Positions 37,288 through 51,100 of a stretch of DNA of 64,000 nt are shown here, one piece after another. Numbering within the stretch: position 1 is the first letter of the stretch; each line of letters opens with the position of its first letter. Under the pieces are notes generated by a model, which saw nothing but the letters and a program-made list of their open reading frames with translations, had not been told where the DNA came from and made no database searches. The DNA is taken from NCBI RefSeq assembly GCF_052857255.1, contig NC_135504.1:141944121-142008120 (forward strand). The letters are read 5' to 3'. A program made the position numbers and the translations under genes. Source of the stretch: Amblyomma americanum. Lineage: Eukaryota > Arthropoda > Arachnida > Ixodida > Ixodidae.

Positions 37288-39561
37288 TGGAGAAACTTCG
37301 CGTTGGAGAAACTGCGCGTTGGAGAAACTCCGCGTTGGAGAAAGTCCGCGTTGGAGAAAGTCCGCGTTGGAGAGTGTCCGCGATGGAGAAACTCCGCGCT
37401 GGAGAAACTCCGTGGTAGGGAAACTTCGCGTAGGAGAAACGGCGCGTTGGAGAAGCTCCGCGTTGGAGAAACTCCGCGCTTGAAACACACCACGGTGGAG
37501 AAACTCCGCGTTGGAGAAAGTCCGCGTTGGAGAAGGTCCGCGTTGGAGAAAGTCCGCGTTGGAGAAAGTCCGCGCTGGAGAAACTCCGCGTTGTATAAAC
37601 TCCGCGCTGGAGAAACTCCGCGATGAAGAAAATCTGCGCTGGAGAAACTCCGGGCTGGAGAAACTCCGCGCTGGAGAAACTCCGTGCTGGACAAACTCCG
37701 CGCTGGAGAAACTTCGCGTTGGAGAAACTGCGCGTTGGAGAAACTCCGCGTTGGAGAAACTCCGCGTTGGAGAAAGTCCGCGTTGGAGAAATTCCGCGTT
37801 GGAGAGAGTCTGCGATGGAGAAATTCCGCGCTGGAGAAACTCCGCGTTTGAGAAACTCCGAACTCTAGAAACTCCGCGATGGAGACACTCCGCGCTGGAG
37901 AAACTCCGCGTTGGAGAAAGTCCGCTTTGGAGAAGATCCGCGTTGGAGAAAGTCCGCGTTGGAGAAAGTCCGCGTTGGAGAAACTCCGCGTTGAAGAAAG
38001 TCCGTGTTGGAGAAAGTCCGCGCTGGAGAAACTCCGCGTTGTATAAACTCCGCGATGAAGAAAGTCCGCGACGGACAAACTCCGCGATGGAGAAACTCCG
38101 CGTTGGAGAAAAGACCGCTCTGGAGAAACTCTACACTGGAGAAACTCCGCGCTGTAGCAACTCCGCGTTGGAGAAACTCCGCGCTGGAGAAACTCCGTGC
38201 TGGACAAACTCCGCGCTGGAGAAACTCCGTGTTGGAGAAACTCCGCGCTGGAGAAACTTCGCGTTGGAGAAACTGCGCGTTGGAGAAACTTCGCTTTGAA
38301 GAAACGGCGCGTTGGAGAAACTCCGCGTTAGAGAAACTCCGCGCTTGAAACACACCGCGCTGGAGAAACTCTGCGTTGGAGAAAGTCCGCGTCGGAGAAG
38401 GTCCGCGTTGGAGAAAGTCCGCGTTGGAGAAACTTCGCGTTGGAGAAACTGCGCGTTGGAGAAACTCCGCGTTGGAGAAAGTCCGCGTTGGAGAAAGTCC
38501 GCGTTGGAGAGTGTCCGCGATGGAGAAACTCCGCGCTGGAGAAACTCCGTGGTAGGGAAACTTCGCGTAGGAGAAACGGCGCGTTGGAGAAGCTCCGCGT
38601 TGGAGAAACTCCGCGCTTGAAACACACCACGGTGGAGAAACTCCGCGTTGGAGAAAGTCCGCGTTGGAGAAGGTCCGCGTTGGAGAAAGTCCGCGTTGGA
38701 GAAAGTCCGCGCTGGAGAAACTCCGCGTTGTATAAACTCCGCGCTGGAGAAACTCCGCGATGAAGAAAATCTGCGCTGGAGAAACTCCGGGCTGGAGAAA
38801 CTCCGCGCTGGAGAAACTCCGTGCTGGACAAACTCCGCGCTGGAGAAACTTCGCGTTGGAGAAACTGCGCGTTGGAGAAACTCCGCGTTGGAGAAACTCC
38901 GCGTTGGAGAAAGTCCGCGTTGGAGAAATTCCGCGTTGGAGAGAGTCTGCGATGGAGAAATTCCGCGCTGGAGAAACTCCGCGTTTGAGAAACTCCGAAC
39001 TCTAGAAACTCCGCGATGGAGACACTCCGCGCTGGAGAAACTCCGCGTTGGAGAAAGTCCGCTTTGGAGAAGATCCGCGTTGGAGAAAGTCCGCGTTGGA
39101 GAAAGTCCGCGTTGGAGAAACTCCGCGTTGAAGAAAGTCCGTGTTGGAGAAAGTCCGCGCTGGAGAAACTCCGCGTTGTATAAACTCCGCGATGAAGAAA
39201 GTCCGCGACGGACAAACTCCGCGATGGAGAAACTCCGCGTTGGAGAAAAGACCGCTCTGGAGAAACTCTACACTGGAGAAACTCCGCGCTGTAGCAACTC
39301 CGCGTTGGAGAAACTCCGCGCTGGAGAAACTCCGTGCTGGACAAACTCCGCGCTGGAGAAACTCCGTGTTGGAGAAACTCCGCGCTGGAGAAACTTCGCG
39401 TTGGAGAAACTGCGCGTTGGAGAAACTTCGCTTTGAAGAAACGGCGCGTTGGAGAAACTCCGCGTTAGAGAAACTCCGCGCTTGAAACACACCGCGCTGG
39501 AGAAACTCTGCGTTGGAGAAAGTCCGCGTCGGAGAAGGTCCGCGTTGGAGAAAGTCCGCGT
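37288..39561. repeat. 1,137-bp tandem doublet inside 6.62-kb copy 2
   Basis: This is the same doublet shifted by 6,623 bp: unit 1 is 37,288-38,424 and unit 2 is 38,425-39,561. Both junctions are conserved, so the 1,137-bp doubling predates the 6.62-kb duplication. The partial third copy has only the beginning of this region (43,912-44,292) before it diverges. Confidence 0.88.
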
Positions 39562-41744
39562 TGGAGAAAATCCGTGATGTAGAAACTCCGCCTTGGAGAA
39601 ACTTCGCGTTGAAGAAACGGCGCGTTGGAGATACTCCGCGTTGGAGAAACTACGCGCTTGAAACACACCGCGCTGGAGAAACTCCGCGTTGGAGAAAGTC
39701 CGCGTTGGAGAAGGTCCGCGTTGGAGAAAGTCCGCGTTGGAGAAAGTCCGCGTTGGAGAAACTCCGCGTTGAATAAAGTCCGCGTTGGAGAAAGTCCGCG
39801 CTGGAGAAACTGCGCGTTGGAGAAACTGCGCGTTGGAGAAACTCCGCGTTGGAGAAACTCTGCGTTGGAGAAAGTCCGCGTTGGAGAAAGTCCGCGTTGG
39901 TGAGAGTCCGCGATGGAGAAACTCCGCGCTGGAGAAACTACGCGTTTGAGAAACTCCGAACTGGAGAAACTCCGCGATGGAGACAATCCGCGCTGGATGA
40001 ACTCCGCGCTGAAGAAACTCCGTGTAGGAGAAACTCCGTGTTGGAGAAACTCCGCGTTGGAGAAACTCCGCTTTGGAGAAAGTCCGCGTTGGAGAAAGTC
40101 CGCGTTGGAGAGTCCGCGATGGAGAAACTCCGCGCTGGAGAAAAATCGGGCTGGAGAAACTCCGTGTTGGAGAAACTCCGCGTTTGAGAAACTCCGAACT
40201 GGAGAAGCTCCGCGCTGGAGATTCTCCGCGGTGGAGAAACTCCGCGCTGGAGAAACTCCGTGTTGGAGAAACTCTGTGTTGGAGAAATTCCGCCTTGGAG
40301 AAACTTCGCTTTGAAGAAACGGCGCGTTGGAGAAACTCCGCGTTAGAGAAACTCCGCGCTTGAAACACACCGCGCTGGAGAAACTCCGCGTTAGAGAAAG
40401 CCCGCGTCGGAGAAGGTCCGCGTTGGAGAAAGTCCGCGTTGGAGAAAATCCGTGTTGTAGAAACTCCGCCTTGGAGAAACTTCGCGTTGAAGAAACGGCG
40501 CGTTGGAAAAACTCCGCGTTCGAGAAACTCCGCGCTTGAAACACACCGCGCTGGAGAAACTCCGCGTTGGAGAAAGTGCGCGTCGGAGAAGATCCGCGTT
40601 GGAGAAACTCCGCGTTGGAGAAACTCCGTGTTGTAGAAACTCCGCTTTGGAGAAACTTCGCGTTGAAGAAACGGCGCGTTGGAGATTCTCCGCGTTGGAG
40701 AAACTCCGCACTTGAAACACACCTCGGTGGAGAAACTCCGCGTTGGAGAAAGTCCGCGTTGGAGAAGGTCCGCGTTGGAGAAAGTCCGCGTTGGAGAAAG
40801 TCCGCGTTGGAGAAACTCCGCGTTGAAGAAAGTCCGCGTTGGAGAAAGTCCGCGCTGGAGAAACTCCGCGTTGTATAAACTCCGCGATGAAGAAAGTCCG
40901 CGACGGACAAACTCCGCGATGGAGAAACTCCGCGTTGGAGAAAAGTCCGCTCTGGAGAAACTCTACGCTGGAGAAACTCCGCGATGGAGACACTCCGCGC
41001 TGGAGAAACTCCGCGCTGGAGAAACTCCGTGTTGGGGAAACTTCGCGTTGGAGAAACGGTGCGTTGGAAAAGCTCCGCGTGGGAGAAACTCCGCGCTTGA
41101 AACACACCACGGTGGAGAAACTCCGCGTCGGAGAAAGTCCGCGTTGGAGAAGGTCCGCGCTGGAGAAAGTCCGCGTTGGAGAAAGACCGCGCTGGAGAAA
41201 CTCCGCGTTGTATAAACTCCGAGCTGGAGAAACTCCGCGATGAAGAAAATCCGCGACGGACAAACTCCGCGATGGAGAAACTCCGCGTTGGAGAAAAGTC
41301 CGCTCTGGAGAAACTCTACGCTGGAGAAACTCCGCGCTGGAGCAACTCCGCGTTGGAGAAACTCCGCGCTGGAGAAACTCCGTGCTGCATAAAATCTGCG
41401 CTGGAGAAACTCCGGGCTGGAGAAACTCCGCGCTGGAGAAACTCCGTGCTGGACAAACTCCGCGCTGGAGAAACTTCGCGTTGGAGAAACTGCGCGTTGG
41501 AGAAACTCCGCGTTGGAGAAAGTGCGCGTTGGAGAAATTCCGCGTTGGAGAGAGTCTGCGATGGAGAAATTCCGCGCTGGAGAAACTCCGCGTTTGAGAA
41601 ACTCCGAACTCTAGAAACTCCGCGATGGAGACACTCCGCGCTGGAGAAACTCCGCGTTGGAGAAAGTCCGCGTTGGAGAAGATCCGCGTTGGAGAAAGTC
41701 CGCGTTGGAGAAAGTCTGCGTTGGAGAAACTCCGCGTTGAAGAA

Positions 41745-44700
41745 AGTCCGCGTTGGAGAAAGTCCGCGCTGGAGAAACTCCGCGTTGTATAAACTCCGCG
41801 ATGAAGAAAGTCCGCGACGGACAAACTCCGCGATGGAGAAACTCCGCGTTGGAGAAAAGACCGCTCTGGAGAAATTCTACACTGGAGAAACTCCGCGCTG
41901 TAGCAACTCCGCGTTGGAGAAACTCCGCGCTGGAGAAACTCCGTGCTGGACAAACTCTGCGCTGGAGAAACTCCGTGTTGGAGAAACTCCGCGCTGGAGA
42001 AACTTCGCGTTGGAGAAACTGCGCGTTGGAGAAACTTCGCTTTGAAGAAACGGCGCGTTGGAGAAACTCCGCGTTAGAGAAACTCCGCGCTTGAAACACA
42101 CCGCGCTGGAGAAACTCCGCGTTGGAGAAAGTCCGCGTTGGAGAAGGTCCGCGTTGGAGAAAGTCCACGTTGGAGAAAGTCCGCGTTGGAGAAACTCCGC
42201 GTTCAAGAAAGTCCGCGTTGGAGAAAGTCCGCCTGGAGAAACTCCGCGTTGTATAAACTCCGCGCTGGAGAAACTCCGCGATGGAGAACCTCCGCGACGG
42301 ACAAACTCCGCGATGGAGAAACTCCGCGTTGGAGAAAAGTCCGCTCTGGAGAAACTCTACGCTGAAGAAGCTCCGCGCTAGAGCAACTCCGCGTTCGAGA
42401 AACTCCGCTCTGGAGAAACTCCGTGCTGCATAAAATCTGCGCTGGAGAAACTCCGGGCTGGAGAAACTCCGTGTTGGAGAAACTCCGCGCTGGAGAAACT
42501 TCGCGTTGGAGAAACTGCGCGTTGGAGAAACTCCGCGTTGGAGAAACTCCGCGTTGGAGAAAGTCCGCGTTGGAGAAAGTCCGCGTTGGAGAGTGTCCGC
42601 GATGGAGAAACTCCGCGCTGGAGAAACTCCGTGGTGGGGAAACTTAGCGTAGGAGAAACGGCGCGTTGGAGAAGCTCCGCGTTGGAGAAACACCGCGCTT
42701 GAAACACACCGCGCTGGAGAAACTCCGCGTAGGAGAAAGTCCGCGTTGGAGAAGGTCCGCGTTGGAGAAAGTCCGCGTTGGAGAAAGTCCGCGCTGGAGA
42801 AACTGCGCGTTGGAGAAACTGCGCGTTGGAGAAACTCCGCGTTGGAGAAACTCTGCGTTGGAGAAAGTCCGCGTTGGAGAAAGTCCGCGTTGGTGAGAGT
42901 CCGCGATGTAGAAACTCCGCGCTGGAGAAACTACGCGTTTGAGAAACTCCGAACTGGAGAAACTCCGCGATGGAGACAATCCGCGCTGGAGAAACTCCGC
43001 ACTGAAGAAACTCCGTGTAGGAGAAACTCCGTGTTGGAGAAACTCCGCGTTGGAGAAACTCCGCTTTGGAGAAAGTCCGCGTTGGAGAAAGTCCGCGTTG
43101 GAGAGTCCGCGATGGAGAAACTCCGCGCTGGAGAAAAATCGGGCTGGAGAAAATCCGTGTTGGAGAAACTCCGCGTTGGAGCAACTCCGCGCTGGAGAAA
43201 CTCCGTGCTGGACAAACTCCGCGCTGGAGAAACTCCGTGTTGGAGAAACTCCGCGCTGGAGAAACTTCGCGTTGGAGAAACTGCGCGTTGGAGAAACTTC
43301 GCTTTGAAGAAACGGCGCGTTGGAGAAACTCCGCGTTAGAGAAACTCCGCGCTTGAAACACACCGCGCTGGAGAAACTCCGCGTTGGAGAAAGTCCGCGT
43401 CGGAGAAGGTCCGCGTTGGAGAAAGTCCGCGTTGGAGAAAATCCGTGATGTAGAAACTCCGCCTTGGAGAAACTTCGCGTTGAAGAAACGGCGCGTTGGA
43501 GATACTCCGCGTTGGAGAAACTACGCGCTTGAAACACCGCGCTGGAGAAACTCCGCGTTGGAGAAAGTCCGCGTTGGAGAAGGTCCGCGTTGGAGAAAGT
43601 CCGCGTTGGAGAAAGTCCGCGTTGGAGAAACTCCGCGCTGAAGAAAGTCCGCGCTGGAGAAACTCCGCGTTGTATAAACTCCGCGCTGGAGAAACTCCGC
43701 GATGGAGAACCTCCGCGACGGACAAACTCCGCGATGGAGAAACTCCGCGTTGGAGAAAAGTCAGCTCTGGAGAAACTCTACGCTGAAGAAACTCCGCGCT
43801 AGAGCAACTCCGCGTTCGAGAAACTCCGCGCTGGAGAAACTCCGTGCTGCATAAAATCTGCGCTGGAGAAACTCCGGGCTGGAGAAACTCCGTGTTGGAG
43901 AAACTCCGCGCTGGAGAAACTTCGCGTTGGAGAAACTGCGCGTTGGAGAAACTCCGCGTTGGAGAAAGTCCGCGTTGGAGAAAGTCCGCGTTGGAGAGTG
44001 TCCGCGATGGAGAAACTCCGCGCTGGAGAAACTCCGTGGTAGGGAAACTTCGCGTAGGAGAAACGGCGCGTTGGAGAAGCTCCGCGTTGGAGAAACTCCG
44101 CGCTTGAAACACACCACGGTGGAGAAACTCCGCGTTGGAGAAAGTCCGCGTTGGAGAAGGTCCGCGTTGGAGAAAGTCCGCGTTGGAGAAAGTCCGCGCT
44201 GGAGAAACTCCGCGTTGTATAAACTCCGCGCTGGAGAAACTCCGCGATGAAGAAAATCTGCGCTGGAGAAACTCCGGGCTGGAGAAACTCCGTGCTGGAC
44301 AAACTCCGCGCTGGAGAAACTTCGCGTTGGAGAAACTGCGCGTTGGAGAAACTCCGCGTTGGAGAAACTCCGCGTTGGAGAAAGTCCGCGTTGGAGAAAT
44401 TCCGCGTTGGAGAGAGTCTGCGATGGAGAAATTCCGCGCTGGAGAAACTCCGCGTTTGAGAAACTCCGAACTCTAGAAACTCCGCGATGGAGACACTCCG
44501 CGCTGGAGAAACTCCGCGTTGGAGAAAGTCCGCTTTGGAGAAGATCCGCGTTGGAGAAAGTCCGCGTTGGAGAAAGTCCGCGTTGGAGAAAGTCCGCGTT
44601 GGAGAAAGTCCGCGTTGGAGAAAGTCCGCGCTGGAGAAACTCCGCGTTGTATAAACTCCGCGATGAAGAAAGTCCGCGACGGACAAACTCCGCGATGGAG

Positions 44701-47155
44701 AAACTCCGCGTTGGAGAAAAGACCGCTCTGGAGAAACTCTACACTGGAGAAACTCCGCGCTGTAGCAACTCCGCGTTGGAGAAACTCCGCGCTGGAGAAA
44801 CTCCGTGCTGGACAAACTCTGCGCTGGAGAAACTCCGTGTTGGAGAAACTCCGCGCTGGAGAAACTTCGCGTTGGAGAAACTGCGCGTTGGAGAAACTTC
44901 GCTTTGAAGAAACGGCGCGTTGGAGAAACTCCGCGTTAGAGAAACTCCGCGCTTGAAACACACCGCGCTGGAGAAACTCCGCTTTGGAGAAAGTCCGCGT
45001 TGGAGAAGGTCCGCGTTGGAGAAAGTCCACGTTGGAGAAAGTCCGCGTTGGAGAAACTCCGCGTTCAAGAAAGTCCGCGTTGGAGAAAGTCCGCGCTGGA
45101 GAAACTCCGCGTTGTATAAACTCCGCGCTGGAGAAACTCCGCGATGGAGAACCTCCGCGACGGACAAACTCCGCGATGGAGAAACTCCGCGTTGGAGAAA
45201 AGTCCGCTCTGGAGAAACTCTACGCTGAAGAAACTCCGCGCTAGAGCAACTCCGCGTTCGAGAAACTCCGCACTGGAGAAACTCCGCGCTGCATAAAATC
45301 TGCGCTGGAGAAACTCCGGGCTGGAGAAACTCCGTGTTGGAGAAACTCCGCGCTGGAGAAACTTCGCGTTGGAGAAACTGCGCGTTGGAGAAACTCCGCG
45401 TTGGAGAAACTCCGCGTTGGAGAAAGTCCGCGTTGGAGAAAGTCCGCGTTGGAGAGTGTCCGCGATGGAGAAACTCCGCGCTGGAGAAACTCCGTGGTGG
45501 GGAAACTTAGCGTAGGAGAAACGGCGCGTTGGAGAAGCTCCGCGTTGGAGAAACACCGCGCTTGAAACACACCGCGCTGGAGAAACTCCGCGTAGGAGAA
45601 AGTCCGCGTTGGAGAAGGTCCGCGTTGGAGAAAGTCCGCGTTGGAGAAAGTCCGCGCTGGAGAAACTGCGCGTTGGAGAAACTGCGCGTTGGAGAAACTC
45701 CGCGTTGGAGAAACTCTGCGTTGGAGAAAGTCCGCGTTGGAGAAAGTCCGCGTTGGTGAGAGTCCGCGATGTAGAAACTCCGCGCTGGAGAAACTACGCG
45801 TTTGAGAAACTCCGAACTGGAGAAACTCCGCGATGGAGACAATCCGCGCTGGAGAAACTCCGCACTGAAGAAACTCCGTGTAGGAGAAACTCCGTGTTGG
45901 AGAAACTCCGCGTTGGAGAAACTCCGCTTTGGAGAAAGTCCGCGTTGGAGAAAGTCCGCGTTGGAGAGTCCGCGATGGAGAAACTCCGCGCTGGAGAAAA
46001 ATCGGGCTGGAGAAAATCTGTGTTGGAGAAACTCCGCGTTGGAGCAACTCCGCGCTGGAGAAACTCCGTGCTGGACAAACTCCGCGCTGGAGAAACTCCG
46101 TGTTGGAGAAACTCCGCGCTGGAGAAACTTCGCGTTGGAGAAACTGCGCGTTGGAGAAACTTCGCTTTGAAGAAACGGCGCGTTGGAGAAACTCCGCGTT
46201 AGAGAAACTCCGCGCTTGAAACACACCGCGCTGGAGAAACTCCGCGTTGGAGAAAGTCCGCGTCGGAGAAGGTCCGCGTTGGAGAAAGTCCGCGTTGGAG
46301 AAAATCCGTGATGTAGAAACTCCGCCTTGGAGAAACTTCGCGTTGAAGAAACGGCGCGTTGGAGATACTCCGCGTTGGAGAAACTACGCGCTTGAAACAC
46401 CGCGCTGGAGAAACTCCGCGTTGGAGAAAGTCCGCGTTGGAGAAGGTCCGCGTTGGAGAAAGTCCGCGTTGGAGAAAGTCCGCGTTGGAGAAACTCCGCG
46501 TTAAAGAAAGTCCGCGCTGGAGAAACTCCGCGTTGTATAAACTCCGCGCTGGAGAAACTCCGCGATGGAGAACCTCCGCGACGGACAAACTCCGCGATGG
46601 AGAAACTCCGCGTTGGAGAAAAGTCAGCTCTGGAGAAACTCTACGCTGAAGAAACTCCGCGCTAGAGCAACTCCGCGTTCGAGAAACTCCGCGCTGGAGA
46701 AACTCCGTGCTGCATAAAATCTGCGCTGGAGAAACTCCGGGCTGGAGAAACTCCGTGTTGGAGAAACTCCGCGCTGGAGAAACTTCGCGTTGGAGAAACT
46801 GCGCGTTGGAGAAACTCCGCGTTGGAGAAAGTCCGCGTTGGAGAAAGTCCGCGTTGGAGAGTGTCCGCGATGGAGAAATTCCGCGCTGGAGAAACTCCGT
46901 GGTAGGGAAACTTCGCGTAGGAGAAACGGCGCGTTGGAGAAGCTCCGCGTTGGAGAAACTCCGCGCTTGAAACACACCACGGTGGAGAAACTCCGCGTTG
47001 GAGAAAGTCCGCGTTGGAGAAGGTCCGCGTTGGAGAAAGTCCGCGTTGGAGAAAATCCGCGCTGGAGAAACTCCGCGTTGTATAAACTCCGCGCTGGAGA
47101 AACTCCGCGATGAAGAAAATCTGCGCTGGAGAAACTCCGGGCTGGAGAAACTCCG
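41745..47155. repeat. 2.86-kb tandem doublet overlapping the 6.62-kb repeat
   Basis: Positions 41,745-44,292 match 44,607-47,155 at 2,862 bp, and then at 2,863 bp to the right of the single-base loss at about 42,230. The copies stop matching where the left reads ACTCCGTGCTGGAC and the right ACTCCGCGCTGGAG. Differences seen include GCTGAAGAAAG against GTTAAAGAAAG near 46,500 and a CGTGCTGCAT to CGCGCTGCAT change near 45,290. The doublet overlaps the 6.62-kb unit boundary, so the two amplification events used different breakpoints. Confidence 0.82.
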
Positions 47156-48181
47156 CGCTGGAGAAACTCCGTGCTGGACAAACTCCGCGCTGGAGAAACT
47201 TCGCGTTGGAGAAACTGCGCGTTGGAGAAACTCCGCGTTGGAGAAACTCCGCGTTGGAGAAAGTCCGCGTTGGAGAAACTCCGCGTTGAAGATAGTCCGC
47301 GTTGGAGAAAGTCCGCGCTGGAGAAACTCCGCGTTGTATAAACTCCGCGATGAAGAAAGTCCGCGACGGACAAACTCCGCGATGGAGAAACTCCGCGTTG
47401 GAGAAAAGACCGCTCTGGAGAAACTCTACACTGGAGAAACTCCGCGCTGTAGCAACTCCGCGTTGGAGAAACTCCGCGCTGGAGAAACTCCGTGTTGGAG
47501 AAACTCCGCGCTGGAGAAACTTCGCGTTGGAGAAACTGCGCGTTGGAGAAACTTCGCTTTGAAGAAACGGCGCGTTGGAGAAACTCCGCGTTAGAGAAAC
47601 TCCGCGCTTGAAACACACCGCGCTGGAGAAACTCCGCGTTGGAGAAAGCCCGCGTCGGAGAAGGTCCGCGTTGGAGAAAGTCCGCGTTGGAGAAAATCCG
47701 TGATGTAGAAACTCCGCCTTGGAGAAACTTCGCGTTGAAGAAACGGCGCGTTGGAGATACTCCGCGTTGGAGAAACTACGCGCTTGAAACACACCGCGGT
47801 GGAGAAACTCCGCGTTGGAGAAAGTCCGTGTTGGAGAAGGTCCGCGTTGGAGAAAGTCCGCGTTGGAGAAAGTCCGCGTTGGAGAAACTCCGCGTTGAAG
47901 AAAGTCCGCGTTGGAGAAAGTCCGCGCTGGAGAAACTGCGCGTTGGAGAAACTGCGCGTTGGAGAAACTCCGCGTTGGAGAAACTCTGCGTTGGAGAAAG
48001 TCCGCGTTGGAGAAAGTCCGCGTTGGTGAGAGTCCGCGATGGAGAAACTCCGCGCTGGAGAAACTACGCGTTTGAGAAACTCCGAACTGGAGAAACTCCG
48101 CGATGGAGACAATCCGCGCTGGAGAAACTCCGCTTTGGAGAAAGTCCGCGTTGGAGAAAGTCCGCGTTGGAGAGTCCGCGA

Positions 48182-51100
48182 TGGAGAAACTCCGCGCTGG
48201 AGAAACATCGGGCTGGAGAAACTCCGTGTTGGAGAAACTCCGCGTTTGAGAAACTCCGAACTGGAGAAGCTCCGCGCTGGAGATTCTCCGCGGTGGAGAA
48301 ACTCCGCGCTGGAGAAACTCCGTGTTGGAGAAACTCTGTGTTGGAGAAATTCCGCCTTGGAGAAACTTCTCTTTGAAGAAACGGCGCGTTGGAGAAACTC
48401 CGCGTTAGAGAAACTCCGCGCTTGAAACACACCGCGCTGGAGAAACTCCGCGTTAGAGAAAGTCCGCGTCGGAGAAGGTCCGCGTTGGAGAAAATCCGCG
48501 TTGGAGAAAATCCGTGTTGTAGAAACTCCGCCTTGGAGAAACTTCGCGTTGAAGAAACGGCGCGTTGGAAAAACTCCGCGTTCGAGAAACTCCGCGCTAG
48601 AAACACACCGCGCTGGAGAAACTCCGCGTTGGAGAAAGTCCGCGTCGGAGAAGGTCCGCGTTGGAGAAACTCCGCGTTGGAGAAACTCCGTGTTCTAGAA
48701 ACTCCGCTTTGGAGAAACTTCGCGTTGAAGAAACGGCGCGTTGGAGATTCTCCGCGTTGGAGAAACTCCGCACTTGAAACACACCTCGCTGGAGAAACTC
48801 CGCGTTGGAGAAAGTCCGCGTTGGAGAAGGTCCGCGTTGGAGAAAGTCCGCGTTGGAGAAAGTCCGCGTTGGAGAAACTCCGCGTTGAAGAAAGTCCGCG
48901 TTGGAGAAAATCCGCGCTGGAGAAACTCCGCGTTGTATAAACTCCGCGATGAAGAAAGTCCGCGACGGACAAACTCCGCGATGGAGAAACTCCGCGTTGG
49001 AGAAAAGTCCGCTGTGGAGAAACTCTACGCTGGAGAAACTCCGCGATGGAGACACTCCGCGCTGGAGAAACTCCGCGCTGGAGAAACTCCGTGTTGGGGA
49101 AACTTCGCGTTGGAGAAACGGTGCGTTGGAGAAGCTCCGCGTTGGAGAAACTCCGCGCTTGAAACACACCACGGTGGAGAAACTCCGCGTTGGAGAAAGT
49201 CCGCGTTGGAGAAGGTCCGCGCTGGAGAAAGTCCGCGTTGGAGAAAGTCCGCGCTGGAGAAACTCCGCGTTGTATAAACTCCGCGCTGGAGAAACTCCGC
49301 GATGAAAAAAATCCGCGACGGACAAACTCCACGATGGAGAAACTCCGCGTTGGAGAAAAGTCCGCTCTGGAGAAACTCTACGCTGGAGAAACTCCGCGCT
49401 GGAGCAACTCCGCGTTGGAGAAACTCCGCGCTGGAGAAACTCCGTGCTGCATAAAATCTGCGCTGGAGAAACTCCGGGCTGGAGAAACTCCGCGCTGGAG
49501 AAACTCCGTGCTGGACAAACTCCGCGCTGGAGAAACTTCGCGTTGGAGAAACTTCGCGTTGGAGAAACTCCGCGTTGGAGAAACTCCGCGTTGGAGAAAG
49601 TCCGCGTTGGAGAAAGTCCGCGTTGGAGAAATTCCGCGTTGGAGAGAGTCTGCGATGGAGAAATTCCGCGCTGGAGAAACTCCGCGTTTGAGAAACTCCG
49701 AACTCTAGAAACTCCGCGATGGAGACACTCCGCGCTGGAGGAACTCCGCGTTGGAGAAAGTCCGCGTTGGAGAAGATCCGCGTTGGAGAAAGTCCGCGTT
49801 GGAGAAAGTCCGCGTTGGAGAAACTCCGCGTTGAAGAAAGTCCGCGTTGGAGAAAGTCCGCGCTGGAGAAACTCCGCGTTGTATAAACTCCGCGATGAAG
49901 AAAGTCCGCGACGGACAAACTCCGCGATGGAGAAACTCCGCGTTGGAGAAAAGACCGCTCTGGAGAAATTCTACCCTGGAGAAACTCCGCGCTGTAGCAA
50001 CTCCGCGTTGGAGAAACTCCGCGCTGGAGAAACTCCGTGCTGGACAAACTCCGCGCTGGAGAAACTCCGTGTTGGAGAAACTCCGCGCTGGAGAAACATC
50101 GGGCTGGAGAAACTCCGTGTTGGAGAAACTCCGCGTTTGAGAAACTCCGAACTGGAGAAGCTCCGCGCTGGAGATTCTCCGCGGTGGAGAAACTCCGCGC
50201 TGGAGAAACTCCGTGTTGGAGAAACTCTGTGTTGGAGAAATTCCGCCTTGGAGAAACTTCTCTTTGAAGAAACGGCGCGTTGGAGAAACTCCGCGTTAGA
50301 GAAACTCCGCGCTTGAAACACACCGCGCTGGAGAAACTCCGCGTTAGAGAAAGTCCGCGTCGGAGAAGGTCCGCGTTGGAGAAAATCCGCGTTGGAGAAA
50401 ATCCGTGTTGTAGAAACTCCGCCTTGGAGAAACTTCGCGTTGAAGAAACGGCGCGTTGGAAAAACTCCGCGTTCGAGAAACTCCGCGCTAGAAACACACC
50501 GCGCTGGAGAAACTCCGCGTTGGAGAAAGTCCGCGTCGGAGAAGGTCCGCGTTGGAGAAACTCCGCGTTGGAGAAACTCCGTGTTCTAGAAACTCCGCTT
50601 TGGAGAAACTTCGCGTTGAAGAAACGGCGCGTTGGAGATTCTCCGCGTTGGAGAAACTCCGCACTTGAAACACACCTCGCTGGAGAAACTCCGCGTTGGA
50701 GAAAGTCCGCGTTGGAGAAGGTCCGCGTTGGAGAAAGTCCGCGTTGGAGAAAGTCCGCGTTGGAGAAACTCCGCGTTGAAGAAAGTCCGCGTTGGAGAAA
50801 ATCCGCGCTGGAGAAACTCCGCGTTGTATAAACTCCGCGATGAAGAAAGTCCGCGACGGACAAACTCCGCGATGGAGAAACTCCGCGTTGGAGAAAAGTC
50901 CGCTGTGGAGAAACTCTACGCTGGAGAAACTCCGCGATGGAGACACTCCGCGCTGGAGAAACTCCGCGCTGGAGAAACTCCGTGTTGGGGAAACTTCGCG
51001 TTGGAGAAACGGTGCGTTGGAGAAGCTCCGCGTTGGAGAAACTCCGCGCTTGAAACACACCACGGTGGAGAAACTCCGCGTTGGAGAAAGTCCGCGTTGG

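Larger units (their letters stand above)
29521..44292. repeat. 6.62-kb tandem higher-order repeat, 2.2 copies
   Basis: Copy 1 is 29,521-36,143 (6,623 bp), copy 2 is 36,144-42,767 (6,624 bp) and a partial third copy is 42,768-44,292. The register holds for about 8.1 kb of overlap. It starts where copy 1 reads GAATAAAG and copy 2 GGAGAAAG, and ends at 37,668/44,292. The 1-bp length difference is a missing C in copy 1 at about 33,810 (AAAGTCGCGTT). Both full copies share another single-base loss (GTCCGCCTGG, near 35,606 and 42,230). The first kilobase differs at several sites between copies 1 and 2 but looks identical between copies 2 and 3. The rest of copies 1 and 2 is almost identical by eye. 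Confidence 0.88.
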
